A DNA stretch of 64,000 nt from JBBQUN01 sp963717115 (GCA_963717115.1 CAVQVO010000002.1:682001-746000); one strand, 5' to 3'. Positions 17,511-27,074 are shown, numbered from the stretch's first letter. The notes: generated by a model from the sequence alone, not told the origin. Numbers and translations: made by a program.

Positions 17511-17843
17511 TCAATCCTGGTGGCCCGAGCGGAGTCCGAGGGATTCGATCGCCGCCTGCGCCGTGTCGACATCGACCAGTTCGATCCAGCGTTCGGACAC
17601 CGCCAGCCCGGCGGCGCGACGGGCGAGCGTCGCCGCAGCACCATCGGCCGTCGTTCCCTGGTGCATGTCGAGGAGGAGGATCAGGTCCCAGTCGCCGACG
17701 TTGGTCAGCCACATTCCCTCGATCGAGCCACCGGCTTCGTGCACCAGGTGTTGGAGGTAGTCACGCCTGGCGGCCGGTCCGTCCCGCACCATCTTGGCGG
17801 CCTCCTCCGCCGAGACCTTCACCATTCCGAGGAACCGTGCCAT
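17511..17843 (-). CDS. GYD-domain protein
   Basis: A 110-residue protein with the GYD-family pattern: MARFLGMVKVSAEEAAKMVRDGP, then GGSIEGMWLTNVGDWDLILLLDM, a ferredoxin-like alpha/beta fold of unknown function. AAAGG lies 8 nt before the ATG. A DosR-like palindrome (17903-17916) and a -10 hexamer CAGGCT (17874-17879) are positioned upstream with a centre-to-centre distance of 33 bp, so it is a candidate member of the stress regulon described here. Confidence 0.8.
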   Translation of the reverse strand: MARFLGMVKVSAEEAAKMVRDGPAARRDYLQHLVHEAGGSIEGMWLTNVGDWDLILLLDMHQGTTADGAAATLARRAAGLAVSERWIELVDVDTAQAAIESLGLRSGHQD

Positions 17844-17902
17844 GGAGGACCCTTTCGTTCGACGACACCGATCAGCCTGATCCGACTACGGTTCGTCGGA
17901 CA

Positions 17903-17916
17903 GGGCCGGAAGTCCG
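17903..17916 (-). promoter_or_regulatory. DosR-like box upstream of the GYD gene
   Basis: On the minus strand it reads CGGACTTCCGGCCC, nine of ten informative matches to GGGAC-N4-GGCCC. CAGGCT at 17874-17879 lies with its centre 33 bp downstream, as at other boxes in this window. Confidence 0.6.
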
Positions 17917-17928
17917 TCGACCAGGACC

Positions 17929-17942
17929 GGGCCCGAAGGCCC
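17929..17942 (+). promoter_or_regulatory. DosR-like box upstream of the 103-residue protein gene
   Basis: GGGCCCGAAGGCCC, nine of ten informative matches. CAGGAT (17967-17972) is centred 34 bp downstream and ends 6 nt before the ATG at 17979, giving a possible leaderless transcript with the box at about -43. It lies 26 bp centre to centre from the box at 17903-17916. Confidence 0.6.
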
Positions 17943-17978
17943 TATCCGCGACCGCCCTCTCCGGCCCAGGATCGAACC

Positions 17979-18290
17979 ATGAGCAAGCGCAACGAAGCGT
18001 CCGACCCGGAGACGCCCTGGGAGTTCCTCCCCGGCGATGACGACGTCGACTCCTACGCCGACGAGCGGCTCCCCGCCGAGGAGTCGGCGATGCACCTCGA
18101 GACCGAACGACCACGGCGATCCCGGCGATCCCGCCGACGGGTGTCCGCCGACGACGCCGTGGTCGTGCACTACCTCGACGACGAGGAACCCGAGGTCCCC
18201 GACCGCTCCGTTCGCCGCTCGAGCAACGAGACCACGGCCGAGGTCGAGGAGCTGCTCATCCGGCAGCACTACCTGCCGGCCGACGAGTAG
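17979..18290 (+). CDS. Small charged hypothetical protein
   Basis: A 103-residue, highly charged protein without hydrophobic segments: an acidic first half (PWEFLPGDDDVDSYADE), a basic patch (RPRRSRRSRRR), then an acidic C-terminal half ending EELLIRQHYLPADE. Probably largely disordered. No family recognised. It has the same promoter arrangement as the DosR-like group, divergent from the GYD gene. Codon third positions are GC-rich as in neighbours, which supports it being real. Confidence 0.65.
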   Translation: MSKRNEASDPETPWEFLPGDDDVDSYADERLPAEESAMHLETERPRRSRRSRRRVSADDAVVVHYLDDEEPEVPDRSVRRSSNETTAEVEELLIRQHYLPADE

Positions 18291-18326
18291 GTCCACCGAC
18301 CCGGCCGCTCGGTCTCCCCGGCAACC

Positions 18327-19475
18327 TCAGTAGCGCAGAACGGCGGCGACCGGCCCTCCGCCGGGCACGTCGGCCAGTGGTACGGCACGGACCCGACCGC
18401 CGTGCCGGATCGTCTGGGCCGCTGCGTGGTCGAAGAGTTCGACGTCGCCGGGTTGGCGCTGGTCGTGGTCGATCACCACGCGCTCGATCGGATCGAGGCG
18501 GCCCCAGCGCAGGCAATCGAGCGGGATCGTGAGGGACTCGACCCGGCCGTCGAGGGCGGCAACGAGCACCTCGTCGAGACGGTCGGCGACCGGTACCGTC
18601 CCGCTGCCGAAGCGCTCGGCGTCCCGGTCGGCCTCCCGATCGAACACCGGCCGGACCAACGGCCAGCCTGCGTCCGCCAGGTCACGGGCCGACCGGTGGT
18701 CGGCACTGCCCGCCACCACATCGGGAACCAGGTTCTCGAGACGGCTGATGGCCCGATAGGTGTCGAGCAGCCGTCGCTCGCCGGCCAGCACCGTCGGGGC
18801 CGTCGACGGGCCGACGAGCTGCCGGACGTGATGGTCGACGATGCGGCAGAACCGCTCGGTCTCTTCGTGCGCGGCGTCATCGGTCGAGCCCTGCCCGTGG
18901 AAGGCGGCCGTGGTGCGACCGCCGCCGACCCGACCGGCGGCGTGGCTCTGCAGTTGAGCCTCCCGGTCGTCGAGCCGGAGGGCCTCCTCGAGCGACCGCG
19001 GCGTGTCGCCCAGATCGACGTCGTCGAGCTGCACCCGGTTGCCGTGCAACAGGCGCACGTCATTGCGGCTGAGCGCCAGGACCCAGAACTCGTTGCCGAC
19101 CGCCACCGCCGACAGCAGAGGCGCGAACCGGAACGAGTCGGCAACCATGACGAACTCGTCGACGGGTTCGGCCAACCGGAAGGTCTGCATGCCGTCGGCG
19201 TCGACCAGGACCACGAGGCCACGGTCGAGGCCGGTCCAGAACTCGTCATCGGCCCCCAGCGCCCGGGCCGGCGCCAACAGCCGATCGGCGACGGTGCGAT
19301 CCGACCCCAGCGCGAGGAGCTCTCGCGTGGCCTCGGTCAGGAGATTCTTCAGCCGGATCGTGTCCTGTGCTCGATCGAGACCGGCCGGATGCGTGGGCAT
19401 GGTGATCGTCACCCGGTGTCCCGGGCCCGGCATGGCGAGCTGACGAAGCTGATCGGAGGTGAGGAGATCGAGCAC
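18327..19475 (-). CDS. baeRF-family (bacterial archaeo-eukaryotic release factor-like) protein
   Basis: A 382-residue protein resembling the baeRF3/baeRF7 type. The N-terminal region begins with LLTSDQLRQLAMPGPGHRVTITMPTHPAG. The middle carries the glycine-rich FHGQGSTDD followed by EETERFCRIVDHHV, corresponding to the eRF1-domain region around the GGQ-like loop, and the last third has an L7Ae-like alternating pattern (RLDEVLVAALDGRVESLTIP). These proteins are proposed to act on ribosomes under stress, by analogy with eRF1/Dom34; experimental data are scarce. Divergent from a tandem USP gene. Family assignment is from pattern memory, so moderate confidence. Confidence 0.65.
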   Translation of the reverse strand: MLDLLTSDQLRQLAMPGPGHRVTITMPTHPAGLDRAQDTIRLKNLLTEATRELLALGSDRTVADRLLAPARALGADDEFWTGLDRGLVVLVDADGMQTFRLAEPVDEFVMVADSFRFAPLLSAVAVGNEFWVLALSRNDVRLLHGNRVQLDDVDLGDTPRSLEEALRLDDREAQLQSHAAGRVGGGRTTAAFHGQGSTDDAAHEETERFCRIVDHHVRQLVGPSTAPTVLAGERRLLDTYRAISRLENLVPDVVAGSADHRSARDLADAGWPLVRPVFDREADRDAERFGSGTVPVADRLDEVLVAALDGRVESLTIPLDCLRWGRLDPIERVVIDHDQRQPGDVELFDHAAAQTIRHGGRVRAVPLADVPGGGPVAAVLRY

Positions 19476-19582
19476 GGTGCGCTCCTGGCTGTTGATCGTT
19501 GCCGGCAGTGTCGCCGAACCAATTCAACGGCATGGTCGAGCACGATCAACCGGGGATCAACCCCGCCGCCCGGCGCGCGATG

Positions 19583-19596
19583 GGGACCTTCGACCC
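19583..19596 (+). promoter_or_regulatory. DosR-like box upstream of the tandem USP gene
   Basis: GGGACCTTCGACCC, nine of ten informative matches. GATGCT (19620-19625) is centred 33 bp downstream and lies 6 nt before the GTG start at 19632, so the box would sit at about -42 of a leaderless transcript. No matching -10 was found towards the divergent baeRF gene. Confidence 0.65.
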
Positions 19597-19631
19597 TTCG
19601 CCCCGCGTGCGACCACCACGATGCTGGGGTC

Positions 19632-20540
19632 GTGACCACCGGCTCGCACTCGGGTTCGTCCGAGCACTGGGGAATCGTGGTCGGGGTCGACGGTTCCCCC
19701 GGATCACGCCAGGCCCTGCGCTGGGCCGTGGCCAACGTGGACCGATTCGGCCCGGTGCGCCCGGTGACGACGTGGCGCTATCCGTGGTGGCTGGTGCCGC
19801 ATCCGTTCCCCCCGCCCGGCATCGCCCCTCCGGGCACCGAGTTCCAGTCGCTCACCGAGGGTCAGGTCGAGCGGGAGCTCGCCACCATGGGCGTGGCCGA
19901 CCACGCTGCGCCCGTGGTCGTACGGGGCCACGCAGGCCCGGCCCTGGTGGAGGCCGGTGCCGATGCCAACCTGATCGTGGTCGGCACCCGGGGCCACGGC
20001 GCCGCGCTCGACACCCTGCTCGGATCGGTGAGCAACCACGTGGTGTCCCGTGCCTCGGTCCCGGTGGCCGTGATTCCCCCGACGGCCGACGTCGAGCACC
20101 GAGCGACCCGGGTCGTGGTGGGCGTCGACGGGTCACCGGGCTCGGTGGCGGCGTTGGCGTGGGCGATTCGTTCGACTCCCGATGACGTCGCGATCGAGGC
20201 GGTCCACGTCTGGTACGACAGTTTCGGGACGCTGCCGCCGGAGGATTCGGTGGAGCTGCTCGAGGTCGAGGCCCGGCAACGCCTCGACCGTGCCGTGGTC
20301 GAGGCGACCCTGGCGGCGGGAGGCACTCGGCACGCCATCGTGCACCGCCTCGAACGGGGCGACGCCCGCACGGTGCTGCGAACCGATCTCGCCGGCGAGG
20401 GCGAATCGGTCGCCGACCTGCTCGTCGTCGGCGCCCAGGGCCACCGTGGGGTGGCCTGGCTGCTCCTCGGATCGACGACCACCGGGCTCGTCCACCAGCC
20501 GCTGGCGGCCACCGTCGTGGTTCCGGCACCTCGCCGCTGA
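19632..20540 (+). CDS. Tandem universal stress protein
   Basis: A 302-residue protein made of two USP domains (about 12-152 and 160-300). Both keep the ATP-binding G-2x-G-9x-G(S/T) motif: GTRGHGAALDTLLGS and GAQGHRGVAWLLLGS, and both have VVGVDGSPGS at the start. ATP-binding tandem USPs in mycobacteria act in dormancy. The GTG start at 19632 is supported by the promoter geometry; there is no clear Shine-Dalgarno. The stop is 10 nt from the end of the convergent secreted GH43-like gene. Confidence 0.92.
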   Translation: MTTGSHSGSSEHWGIVVGVDGSPGSRQALRWAVANVDRFGPVRPVTTWRYPWWLVPHPFPPPGIAPPGTEFQSLTEGQVERELATMGVADHAAPVVVRGHAGPALVEAGADANLIVVGTRGHGAALDTLLGSVSNHVVSRASVPVAVIPPTADVEHRATRVVVGVDGSPGSVAALAWAIRSTPDDVAIEAVHVWYDSFGTLPPEDSVELLEVEARQRLDRAVVEATLAAGGTRHAIVHRLERGDARTVLRTDLAGEGESVADLLVVGAQGHRGVAWLLLGSTTTGLVHQPLAATVVVPAPRR

Positions 20541-20550
20541 CACCCGACGC

Positions 20551-22335
20551 TCACGTGCCGGTGGCCAGCCGGAACTCTCGCGAATCCGAGAAGGCCAACA
20601 GCACCTCACCCCGTCCGGCACGACCCGTGGTGAGCAGGCTCGACCAGTAGGCGAGCCCCGCATCGTCGGCCTCGCGGCCCAAGGTGGTGCCATAGAGCAG
20701 CGCAACGAACTCGGTGGCGGTGGTGTCGCCGTAGCGAGCGACGAACTCGGGAGAGCGGGCGAAGGCCGTTGCGGTCGGGACGAGGGTGCTGCCCGCCCGA
20801 TGGATCGCCAACCAGTAGGCGAATCCCTCGGGATCGGGATAGCGAACGAACGTTGCACAGTAGAGCCGGTAGATCGATCCCTCGGTCGGTCGACCGGTTT
20901 GGTAGAGATCGGGCGCCGGCCCGATCCGACAGTCGCCCGTGCCGGAGCTGGCGATCCGGAATTCCGCCGACTCCGAGAACGAGAGCAGGGTCTGCCCCCT
21001 CGAGATGCGTTCGGCGTCGAGCCCGGCCACCCAGAACTCGAGACCCTCGTCATCGGGATCGCGTGCCAGGACGTTGCGGTACAGCAGGACGACGAACTCG
21101 TCGTTCGTGGTCGACCCGTATCTCCCGAGGAACTCCGGTGAGCCGACGACGAGGTCGGCGATGTCCTCGAGCCGGCCGCCCGATGCCGCGGTGGTCAACC
21201 AGAACGAGAAACCCTGGTCATCGGGGTACCGCAGATACGCCGCACAGTAGAGACGGTAGACCTGCGCCTTGACGAGGAAGTGCCGGGTGTCGAACCGTCC
21301 GGGTGCCGGACCACGACGGCAGTCACCGGTTCCGGTCGGCGGCGCCTCGGTCCACGTCCGGAGCTCGGGCCGGCCGTCGACGAGTCGGAGCTCGACAACG
21401 CGGGCGAGCCGGGGTTCGGGATACCCGGCGCGCCCGGGATCGTAGGCATGGAACGCCATCAGCCAGGTTCCGTCGGAGCGCCGAGCGGAACTGGCTCCAC
21501 CGGGACCGGCAAGCGTGGCGCCCGTCTGCAACAGCGGGCCGTCCTCCGACCCAACGCACGGGCCCGAGGGACCTGCACACCGAGCGCTCACGGTTGCGTA
21601 GTCGGGCCCCGCCCAATCACCCGTCGAATAGAGGAGGAGATAGCGGCCGTCGATCCAGGCCATCGACGGATTCTCGATGACCGGCGAGCTCCCGAACCGC
21701 TCGAGTGCGACGGCGGTCGGAACCCCGTCGAGCCGACCGCCGGCGTCGAGGCGCGCCGTCCAAAACCGGCAGGAGCAGCCGATCCGGTTCCCGTCGGACT
21801 TCCAGATCAACCACCAGTCGCCGAACTCGTCCTGGAACGGTTGGGCATCGATCGAGCCGCCGTCGTCGATCTGGCAGATCATGGCCGCCGGCGAGGAGTC
21901 GACGAAGGGACCCTCCGGAAGCTCGGCCGTGGCCATGCCGAGACATTGGCGATCCGAGGCTCGATCCGTTGCGGTGTAGTACAGCACGAAGCGATCCCCG
22001 ATCCTGGCGACCCCGGGGGCCCAGGTCAGGCCGGGACGGGCCCACGTTCCGAGCGTGGGAAGGGCGTCGCCCCGATGACCGAATCCCCAGGATGTGCTTT
22101 GCCAGACCGGCACGTTCCCCAGGTATGGCGTGTTGGTCGTGTAGATCCAGACCTCGTCGTCGGAGACGAGGATGCCAGGGTCGGGGGCGTCCCACGACGG
22201 ATCGACGGTGACGACCAGATCGTCGGCTGCGACCGGTGTCGCCGAGATGGCGATCACCGCGACCCATCCGGCGAGCGTGAGTGCGAGGACGACGACGACG
22301 CGCCGGAATCGCTCGAGTCGGCGGGCCTGACTCAT
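20551..22335 (-). CDS. Secreted GH43-like beta-propeller protein with two DUF4214 modules
   Basis: A 594-residue exported protein: basic start, hydrophobic helix and an AxA-like site (signal peptide ~1-37). Residues ~40-335 look like a five-bladed glycosidase propeller of the GH43/GH117 type: DPSWDAPDPGILVSDD, TWAPGVARIGDRFVLYYTA, SIDAQPFQDEFGDWWLIW, IENPSMAWIDGRYLLLYSTG. The C-terminal ~245 residues hold two DUF4214 repeats, each beginning TGDCR-GPAP and containing YRLYCA, LLYRNVLAR or LLYGTTLGR, and SPEF-RYG. DUF4214 is a recurrent module of surface or secreted proteins with unclear function. Downstream of the P-ATPase and USP-DUF4404 genes on the same strand (28-bp gap). Confidence 0.8.
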   Translation of the reverse strand: MSQARRLERFRRVVVVLALTLAGWVAVIAISATPVAADDLVVTVDPSWDAPDPGILVSDDEVWIYTTNTPYLGNVPVWQSTSWGFGHRGDALPTLGTWARPGLTWAPGVARIGDRFVLYYTATDRASDRQCLGMATAELPEGPFVDSSPAAMICQIDDGGSIDAQPFQDEFGDWWLIWKSDGNRIGCSCRFWTARLDAGGRLDGVPTAVALERFGSSPVIENPSMAWIDGRYLLLYSTGDWAGPDYATVSARCAGPSGPCVGSEDGPLLQTGATLAGPGGASSARRSDGTWLMAFHAYDPGRAGYPEPRLARVVELRLVDGRPELRTWTEAPPTGTGDCRRGPAPGRFDTRHFLVKAQVYRLYCAAYLRYPDDQGFSFWLTTAASGGRLEDIADLVVGSPEFLGRYGSTTNDEFVVLLYRNVLARDPDDEGLEFWVAGLDAERISRGQTLLSFSESAEFRIASSGTGDCRIGPAPDLYQTGRPTEGSIYRLYCATFVRYPDPEGFAYWLAIHRAGSTLVPTATAFARSPEFVARYGDTTATEFVALLYGTTLGREADDAGLAYWSSLLTTGRAGRGEVLLAFSDSREFRLATGT

Positions 22336-22363
22336 GCCGGCGTCGTGGTGTCTGGAGATCGGC

Positions 22364-23101
22364 TCAGATGCCCATGCCGCTCAGGAAGTAGGCGACGTCG
22401 TTGACGGCCTTGGTGAGGCTGGGATGATCGGTCTCGAAGCGGCGGACGGCATCGCGGAGGCCCCCGAGCAGTTCGTCGTCATCGTCGACCTCCTCACCGC
22501 TCGGTGGCGATGCCCGTCGTTCCTCGGCCCGCTGCCGCAGGTCGGACAGCTCCCCGTGGTGCTCGGTCCGGTCGATCAGTTCGATGAGTCGCTCGACCGC
22601 GGCCGAGAAGCCCCGCTCGGATGCACCGGTACTCGACGGCAGGACCAGGACCGGGCGATCAGCGGTCTTCAACAGGGCCGCGGCCACACTGCCCAGGACC
22701 AACCGGTGACCGAGGTTCTTGTGCTGCCCGACCACGGCGATGAGCGGGGAGGCGAACACCTCGGCGTTGGCCAGGATGACGTCGACCGTCGGGCCCGGGA
22801 CCATGGCGTGGTCGACCTCGACCCCGGCGTCACGAATGGCATCGACCAGGGTGTCGAGCTGGTGGACGAGGTCGTCGTGGTGGGCCTCGCCGGTCGGGCT
22901 CTCCATGTCGGGGTAGCCGAAGAAGGCCGGCTCGGGAGCCGTGACGTGGAGCACGTGGAGACGCCATCCGAGGGTCGAGGCCAGTTCGACCGCGGGACGG
23001 ACCTCGTCGAACCCGACCGGGAGGTCGACGGCGAGCAGCAGGGTCGGCCGGTCACCGCCCGATCCGCTCGGATCGAGTTCGGTGCTGGGGCGCTCGGTCA
23101 T
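22364..23101 (-). CDS. USP domain fused to a DUF4404 domain
   Basis: A 245-residue protein. Residues ~14-165 form a universal-stress domain (RPTLLLAVDLPVGFDEV...HVLHVT...VVGQHKNLGHRLVLGSVAAALLKTADRPVLVLP), but the glycine motif is altered (Lys in place of the second Gly), so ATP binding is uncertain. The C-terminus (ELLGGLRDAVRRFETDHP, then AVNDVAYFLSGMGI) matches the small DUF4404 domain, which I know as a free-standing protein. The ATG overlaps the P-ATPase stop, indicating an operon and a possible role in controlling the pump. Confidence 0.8.
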   Translation of the reverse strand: MTERPSTELDPSGSGGDRPTLLLAVDLPVGFDEVRPAVELASTLGWRLHVLHVTAPEPAFFGYPDMESPTGEAHHDDLVHQLDTLVDAIRDAGVEVDHAMVPGPTVDVILANAEVFASPLIAVVGQHKNLGHRLVLGSVAAALLKTADRPVLVLPSSTGASERGFSAAVERLIELIDRTEHHGELSDLRQRAEERRASPPSGEEVDDDDELLGGLRDAVRRFETDHPSLTKAVNDVAYFLSGMGI

Positions 23102-25952
23102 GGGAGATCTCCGTTGCGGTCGGGTCGCCATTGTGGCGCGGTGGCCGATGGTCGCGCCATCGACCGGATCACGGCCTTCTTCAGCTCGTCGACGACGAGG
23201 ACCGAGCCGGCGAGCCCCGTGCAGAGCAGCCACTGGCCGGCGTCGAGCCCGGTGGTGTCGAAGGCACGATTGAGGAAGGGCAGGTGGACCACCAGGACCT
23301 GGAGGCCGAGCGAGAAGGCGACGGCCGCCCACAGCAACGGGTTGCCGAAGGGGTCGACGAAGGCACTGCGCCGGGCCGATCGGCTGTTGAAGCAGTTGAA
23401 CAACTGGGCGAGCACCAAGGTGGTGAACGCCACGGTTCGCGCCGTCGTGATGTCGCCGTCGGCCTCGAAGAAACCCCCGGCCAGGGTCAGGTCGAGAGCC
23501 AGGAGCGTGGCGACCGCCATGACGAGCCCGGTGAGGACCACGCCGGCCTGCATCTCGGCGTCGATGACCCGCTCGGTCGGCTTGCGCGGCGGGCGATGCA
23601 TCGGATTCCCGATCGGACGGTCGACACCCAGCGCCAATGCCGGGGCGGTGTCGGTCAGCAGGTTGATCCAGAGGATCTGGGTGGCCAGCAGCGGAACGGC
23701 GATCACCTCGCCGGTGCCATCGAGGCCGAGCCACCGGCCCGCCACCACCCCAGGAACATCACGAGCACCTCGCCCATGTTCGACGACAGGAGGTAGCGCA
23801 GGAACTTCTGGATGCTGTCGAAGATGCCCCGGCCCTCTCGGACCGCGACGAGGATCGTCGAGAAGTCGTCGTCGGCCAGGATCATCTTGGCCGCCTCCTT
23901 CGACACCTCGGTCCCGGTGATGCCCATGGCGACACCGATGTCGGCCGACTTGAGTGCCGGCGCGTCGTTGACGCCGTCGCCGGTCATCGCCACGACGTTG
24001 TCGTCGGCCTGCAGGGCCTCGACGATGCGCAGCTTGTGTTCGGGCGCCACGCGGGCGAACACCGAGACCCGGCGGACCGCCTCTCGGAAGGTCCGATCGT
24101 CGAGCCGATCGATCTCGAGACCGGTCAGCGTGGCGCCGTCCTGGTCGATGATCCCGAGTTGTTCGGCGATCCGACCGGCGGTGCGGGGATGATCACCGGT
24201 GATCATGATCACCCGGATGCCCGCCGACCGGGCTTCGGCGACGGCCTGGCGGGCCTCGGTTCGTGGCGGGTCGATGATGCCGGCCGTGCCGAGGTAGACC
24301 AGCCCCTGTTCGAGTGACTCGTCGGAGAGGGTGTCGAGATCGTCGACCCGCCGAGAGGCGACCCCGAGCGTCCGGAGCGCCTGGTCGGCCATGGCATCGA
24401 TCTCCGAGCCGAGTTCGGACCGCCGAGCCGGGGAGAGCGGCACCGCTTCCCCATCTCGTTGCTCGTGGGTGCACCGCTCGAGCAGCACATCGGGAGCGCC
24501 CTTGGTCACCACCAGGGGCCGATCCTGCTCGTCGCGATCGACGTCGACGGTGGTCATCAACTTGCGTTCGGAGGTGAACGGCACCTCCCGCACCCGGGTG
24601 AAGCGGGCCCGGCGCGGCTCGGTCGGGGCGAGCTTGGACTCGGCAACGAGGAATGCGCCCTCGGTCGGATCGCCCTTCACCGACCACTCGTCGTCGAGCC
24701 CCACGATCGACGCATCGTTGGCCAGGCTTCCCCCGAGGAGGACCGCCTCGAGTTCGCCGCGGAGCGGGCCGTCGGTCAAGGGGACCCCACCGAAGAGGAA
24801 CTCGCCCTCGGGCCGGTACCCGGCACCGGTCACCTCGACCAGACCCGACGCCGTGGACACCTGTTGGATCGTCATCTCGTTCCGGGTCAGCGTTCCGGTC
24901 TTGTCGGAGCAGATCACCGATGCCGAGCCGAGCGTCTCGACCGACGACAGCTTCTTGACGATGGCGTTCTTGGCGGCCATACGCTGCACCCCCATGGCCA
25001 GGACGACGGCCAGGATCGCCGGAAGGCCCTCGGGAACGGCCGCGACGGCCAGCGAGACGCCGACCAGGAGGACACCGACGACGTCGCTGCCGGTGTCGAC
25101 GTCGGACGTCAGGAAGATCGCCGCGATCACGATCAGGGCGATCCCGACGACGGCCAGACCGAGCACCCGACCCACGAAGGCGATCTCGCGCTGCAAGGGG
25201 GTCGGGGCATCGTCGGACTGGCCGAGGAGCGTGGCGATCCGCCCGATCTCGGTGTCCATCCCGGTCGAGGTGACCACGGCCCGAGCCCGGCCCGAGGTCA
25301 CCGACGTGCCCGAGAAGACCATGTTGAGCCGGTCTCCGACCACGGTGGGGCCTTCGATCGCGTCGAGGTGTTTGACCACCGGTTCGCTCTCGCCGGTGAG
25401 CGCGGCTTCGGCGACCTTGAGGGTCGCCACCTCGATCAGCCGGGCATCGGCGCACACCGCATCGCCCTCGGCCAGCATCAGCACGTCACCGGGCACCACG
25501 TCGGCCGTCGCGATCTCGGTGATCTCGCCGCCGCGGACGACCCGAGCCGACGGGGCGGCCATCCGGGCCAGGGCTGCGACCGCCGCTTCCGCCTTGGCCT
25601 CCTGCCACAGTCCCAGGGCGGCATTGGCCAGGACGATCACGGCGATCACGATGGCGTCGAACGGGGTCTCGTCGGCTCCCTCGAGGCCCCAGGCGAGCAG
25701 CGAGATCGCAATGGCGAACAGCAGCAACAAGACGAGCGGATCGTTGAACTGTTCGACGAAGCGACGCCACCACGGCACGGCGGCCGTGGCGGTCAGTTCG
25801 TTGGGTCCGCTGGACACCCGTCGGCGGGCGGCGTCCGCGTGGCTCAGGCCGGCGACGGCGTCGGCGCCCGATCCCTGCACCACGACGTCGACCGGGAGCG
25901 TCCAGGGTGCATCGGGGTCACGGGTCGCTGCCGACGCCACACGCTCGCTCAT
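23098..25952 (-). CDS. P-type ATPase, Ca2+ type (IIA), with one -1 frameshift
   Basis: A cation-pumping P-type ATPase of ~950 residues if the break is repaired. It shows the actuator TGES (AALTGESEPVVKHL), the M4 motif VPEGLPA typical of SERCA-like pumps, the phosphorylation site CSDKTGTLT, MTGDGVNDAPALKSADIG, and M5-M6 residues in SSNMGEVLVMFLG and QILWINLLTD. Near 23757, in CTGGGGTGG, one base is missing: the frame leaves the family sequence after MFLG and resumes as VVAGRWLGLDGTGEVIAVPLL in the next frame, through to 23098. The ATG at 25952 is preferred over a longer frame from 25997. CtpF, a homologous pump, belongs to the mycobacterial DosR regulon. Operon with the USP-DUF4404 gene. Confidence 0.88.
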
Positions 25953-26192
25953 CACCCGATCCTCACAGCGGCATCGTCGGTTCGCAACGCCGGGCACTCC
26001 CGGTCGGAGGAATCATCGGACCTCGGGGGCGGCGACGATGCGTCAGGGTTGAGCGCTCATTGATCGTGCGTGGATCCGGCGTCCAGACCGGGCCGACAGA
26101 CTCGAATCGATCAGGAGGTCCCGCGGCCGGCCGCCGACGTCACCCGGCGTCGTTCGGGCGGTCAGGCCCCGAGCCACCGGAAAGTGACGATC

Positions 26193-26633
26193 ATGAAGCT
26201 CAAGACCATCGTCGTCGGATTCGACGGTTCACCGACCGCACTCGAGGCACTCGATGCGGCCGCCAACCTGATTGCCGAGGACGGGACGGTCCACGTCGTG
26301 ACCGCCTACCGGGTTCCGTCGCCGGGCGAGACGACCCGCGTCCTGGCCCACCTGCCCGAGGAATTCCGCACGGGTTTCGATCCGATCGCCGGACCGCAGG
26401 GCGACCTCGACCATGCCGTTGCCCACCTCCGGGAGCGAGGGGTGACGACGGACGCCCATCTGGTCGACGAACACCCGGCGTCGGCCATCATGGACATCGC
26501 CGACCGGGTCGACGCCGATCTGATCGTCGTCGGCAGTCGGGGGCTCAGTCGCCCGACCCGGTTCGTACGAGGCAGTGTGTCGTCACGGATCGCTGCGCAC
26601 GCCACCCGCAGCTTCATGGTGATCCACGACTGA
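26193..26633 (+). CDS. Universal stress protein, single domain
   Basis: A 146-residue USP with complete ATP-binding pattern: IVVGFDGSPTALEAL at the start, and GSRGLSRPTRFVRGS (G-2x-G-9x-GS) near the C-terminus. The ATG at 26193 has GGAAAG about 8 nt upstream; an in-frame GTG at 26184 is possible. Transcribed divergently from the Ca2+-type ATPase. Its 240-bp upstream region contains only weak relatives of the DosR-like box, with no -10 at the expected distance. Confidence 0.93.
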   Translation: MKLKTIVVGFDGSPTALEALDAAANLIAEDGTVHVVTAYRVPSPGETTRVLAHLPEEFRTGFDPIAGPQGDLDHAVAHLRERGVTTDAHLVDEHPASAIMDIADRVDADLIVVGSRGLSRPTRFVRGSVSSRIAAHATRSFMVIHD

Positions 26634-26696
26634 GCGGCCGTGCCCCGGTTCGCCCGGACCGCGGCTCGAACGGTCGCCGCGACCGGGAGGCTCACC

Positions 26697-27074
26697 TCAA
26701 CCGGTCGTGACGTCCTCGAGCGACGAGGCTGCGTTCCGTGCGGCCCGCTTCACCTTCCGACGGGCTCGTCGCCCGGTCACCACGGCCGCGTCGGCGGCAT
26801 CGGTGACCGATCCGATCCGGCCGCCGGAGTCGGCTCGACGTCGCTCCCGCTTGGCCTTGGCGGCGGCCGCCAGAGCCTGGAGTTCGGCCTTCTCGGCGCG
26901 CCGTTCGGCTCGCCGGGCCCGACGGGACAGCTGGTCTCGGGCGGCGGACGCCTCGCCGAGATCGGTCCGGAGCCCCTCGGCTTCGGCGCCGAGACGCTCG
27001 AGTCGTTCCTTCTTGCTCCGGAAGTTCACCAACCCGAGTGTTGCCACCGATGCGGTCTTCCTGATCAATCCCAT
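26697..27074 (-). CDS. Basic coiled-coil hypothetical protein
   Basis: A 125-residue protein. After MGLIRKTASVATLGLVNFRSK, a long helical, coiled-coil stretch (about 20-80; many Glu/Arg/Ala heptads such as AERRAEKAELQALAAAAKAK) is followed by an Arg/Lys-rich tail. GAGGAG lies 9 nt before the ATG. The N-terminal pattern (short hydrophobic, then SKKERL) resembles small actinobacterial proteins of unknown function. No close family recognised. Confidence 0.65.
   Translation of the reverse strand: MGLIRKTASVATLGLVNFRSKKERLERLGAEAEGLRTDLGEASAARDQLSRRARRAERRAEKAELQALAAAAKAKRERRRADSGGRIGSVTDAADAAVVTGRRARRKVKRAARNAASSLEDVTTG

Noticed and set aside
24331..26052. Plus-strand open frames (573 and 534 codons) opposite the Ca2+-type ATPase
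   Set aside because: The minus strand carries the full set of P-type ATPase motifs; the plus frames are low-complexity Ser/Thr/Arg shadows.
26017..26103. DosR-like sequences upstream of the USP at 26193
   Set aside because: Matches are weak (seven to eight of ten) and no NAnnnT hexamer occurs at the 32-34 bp distance.
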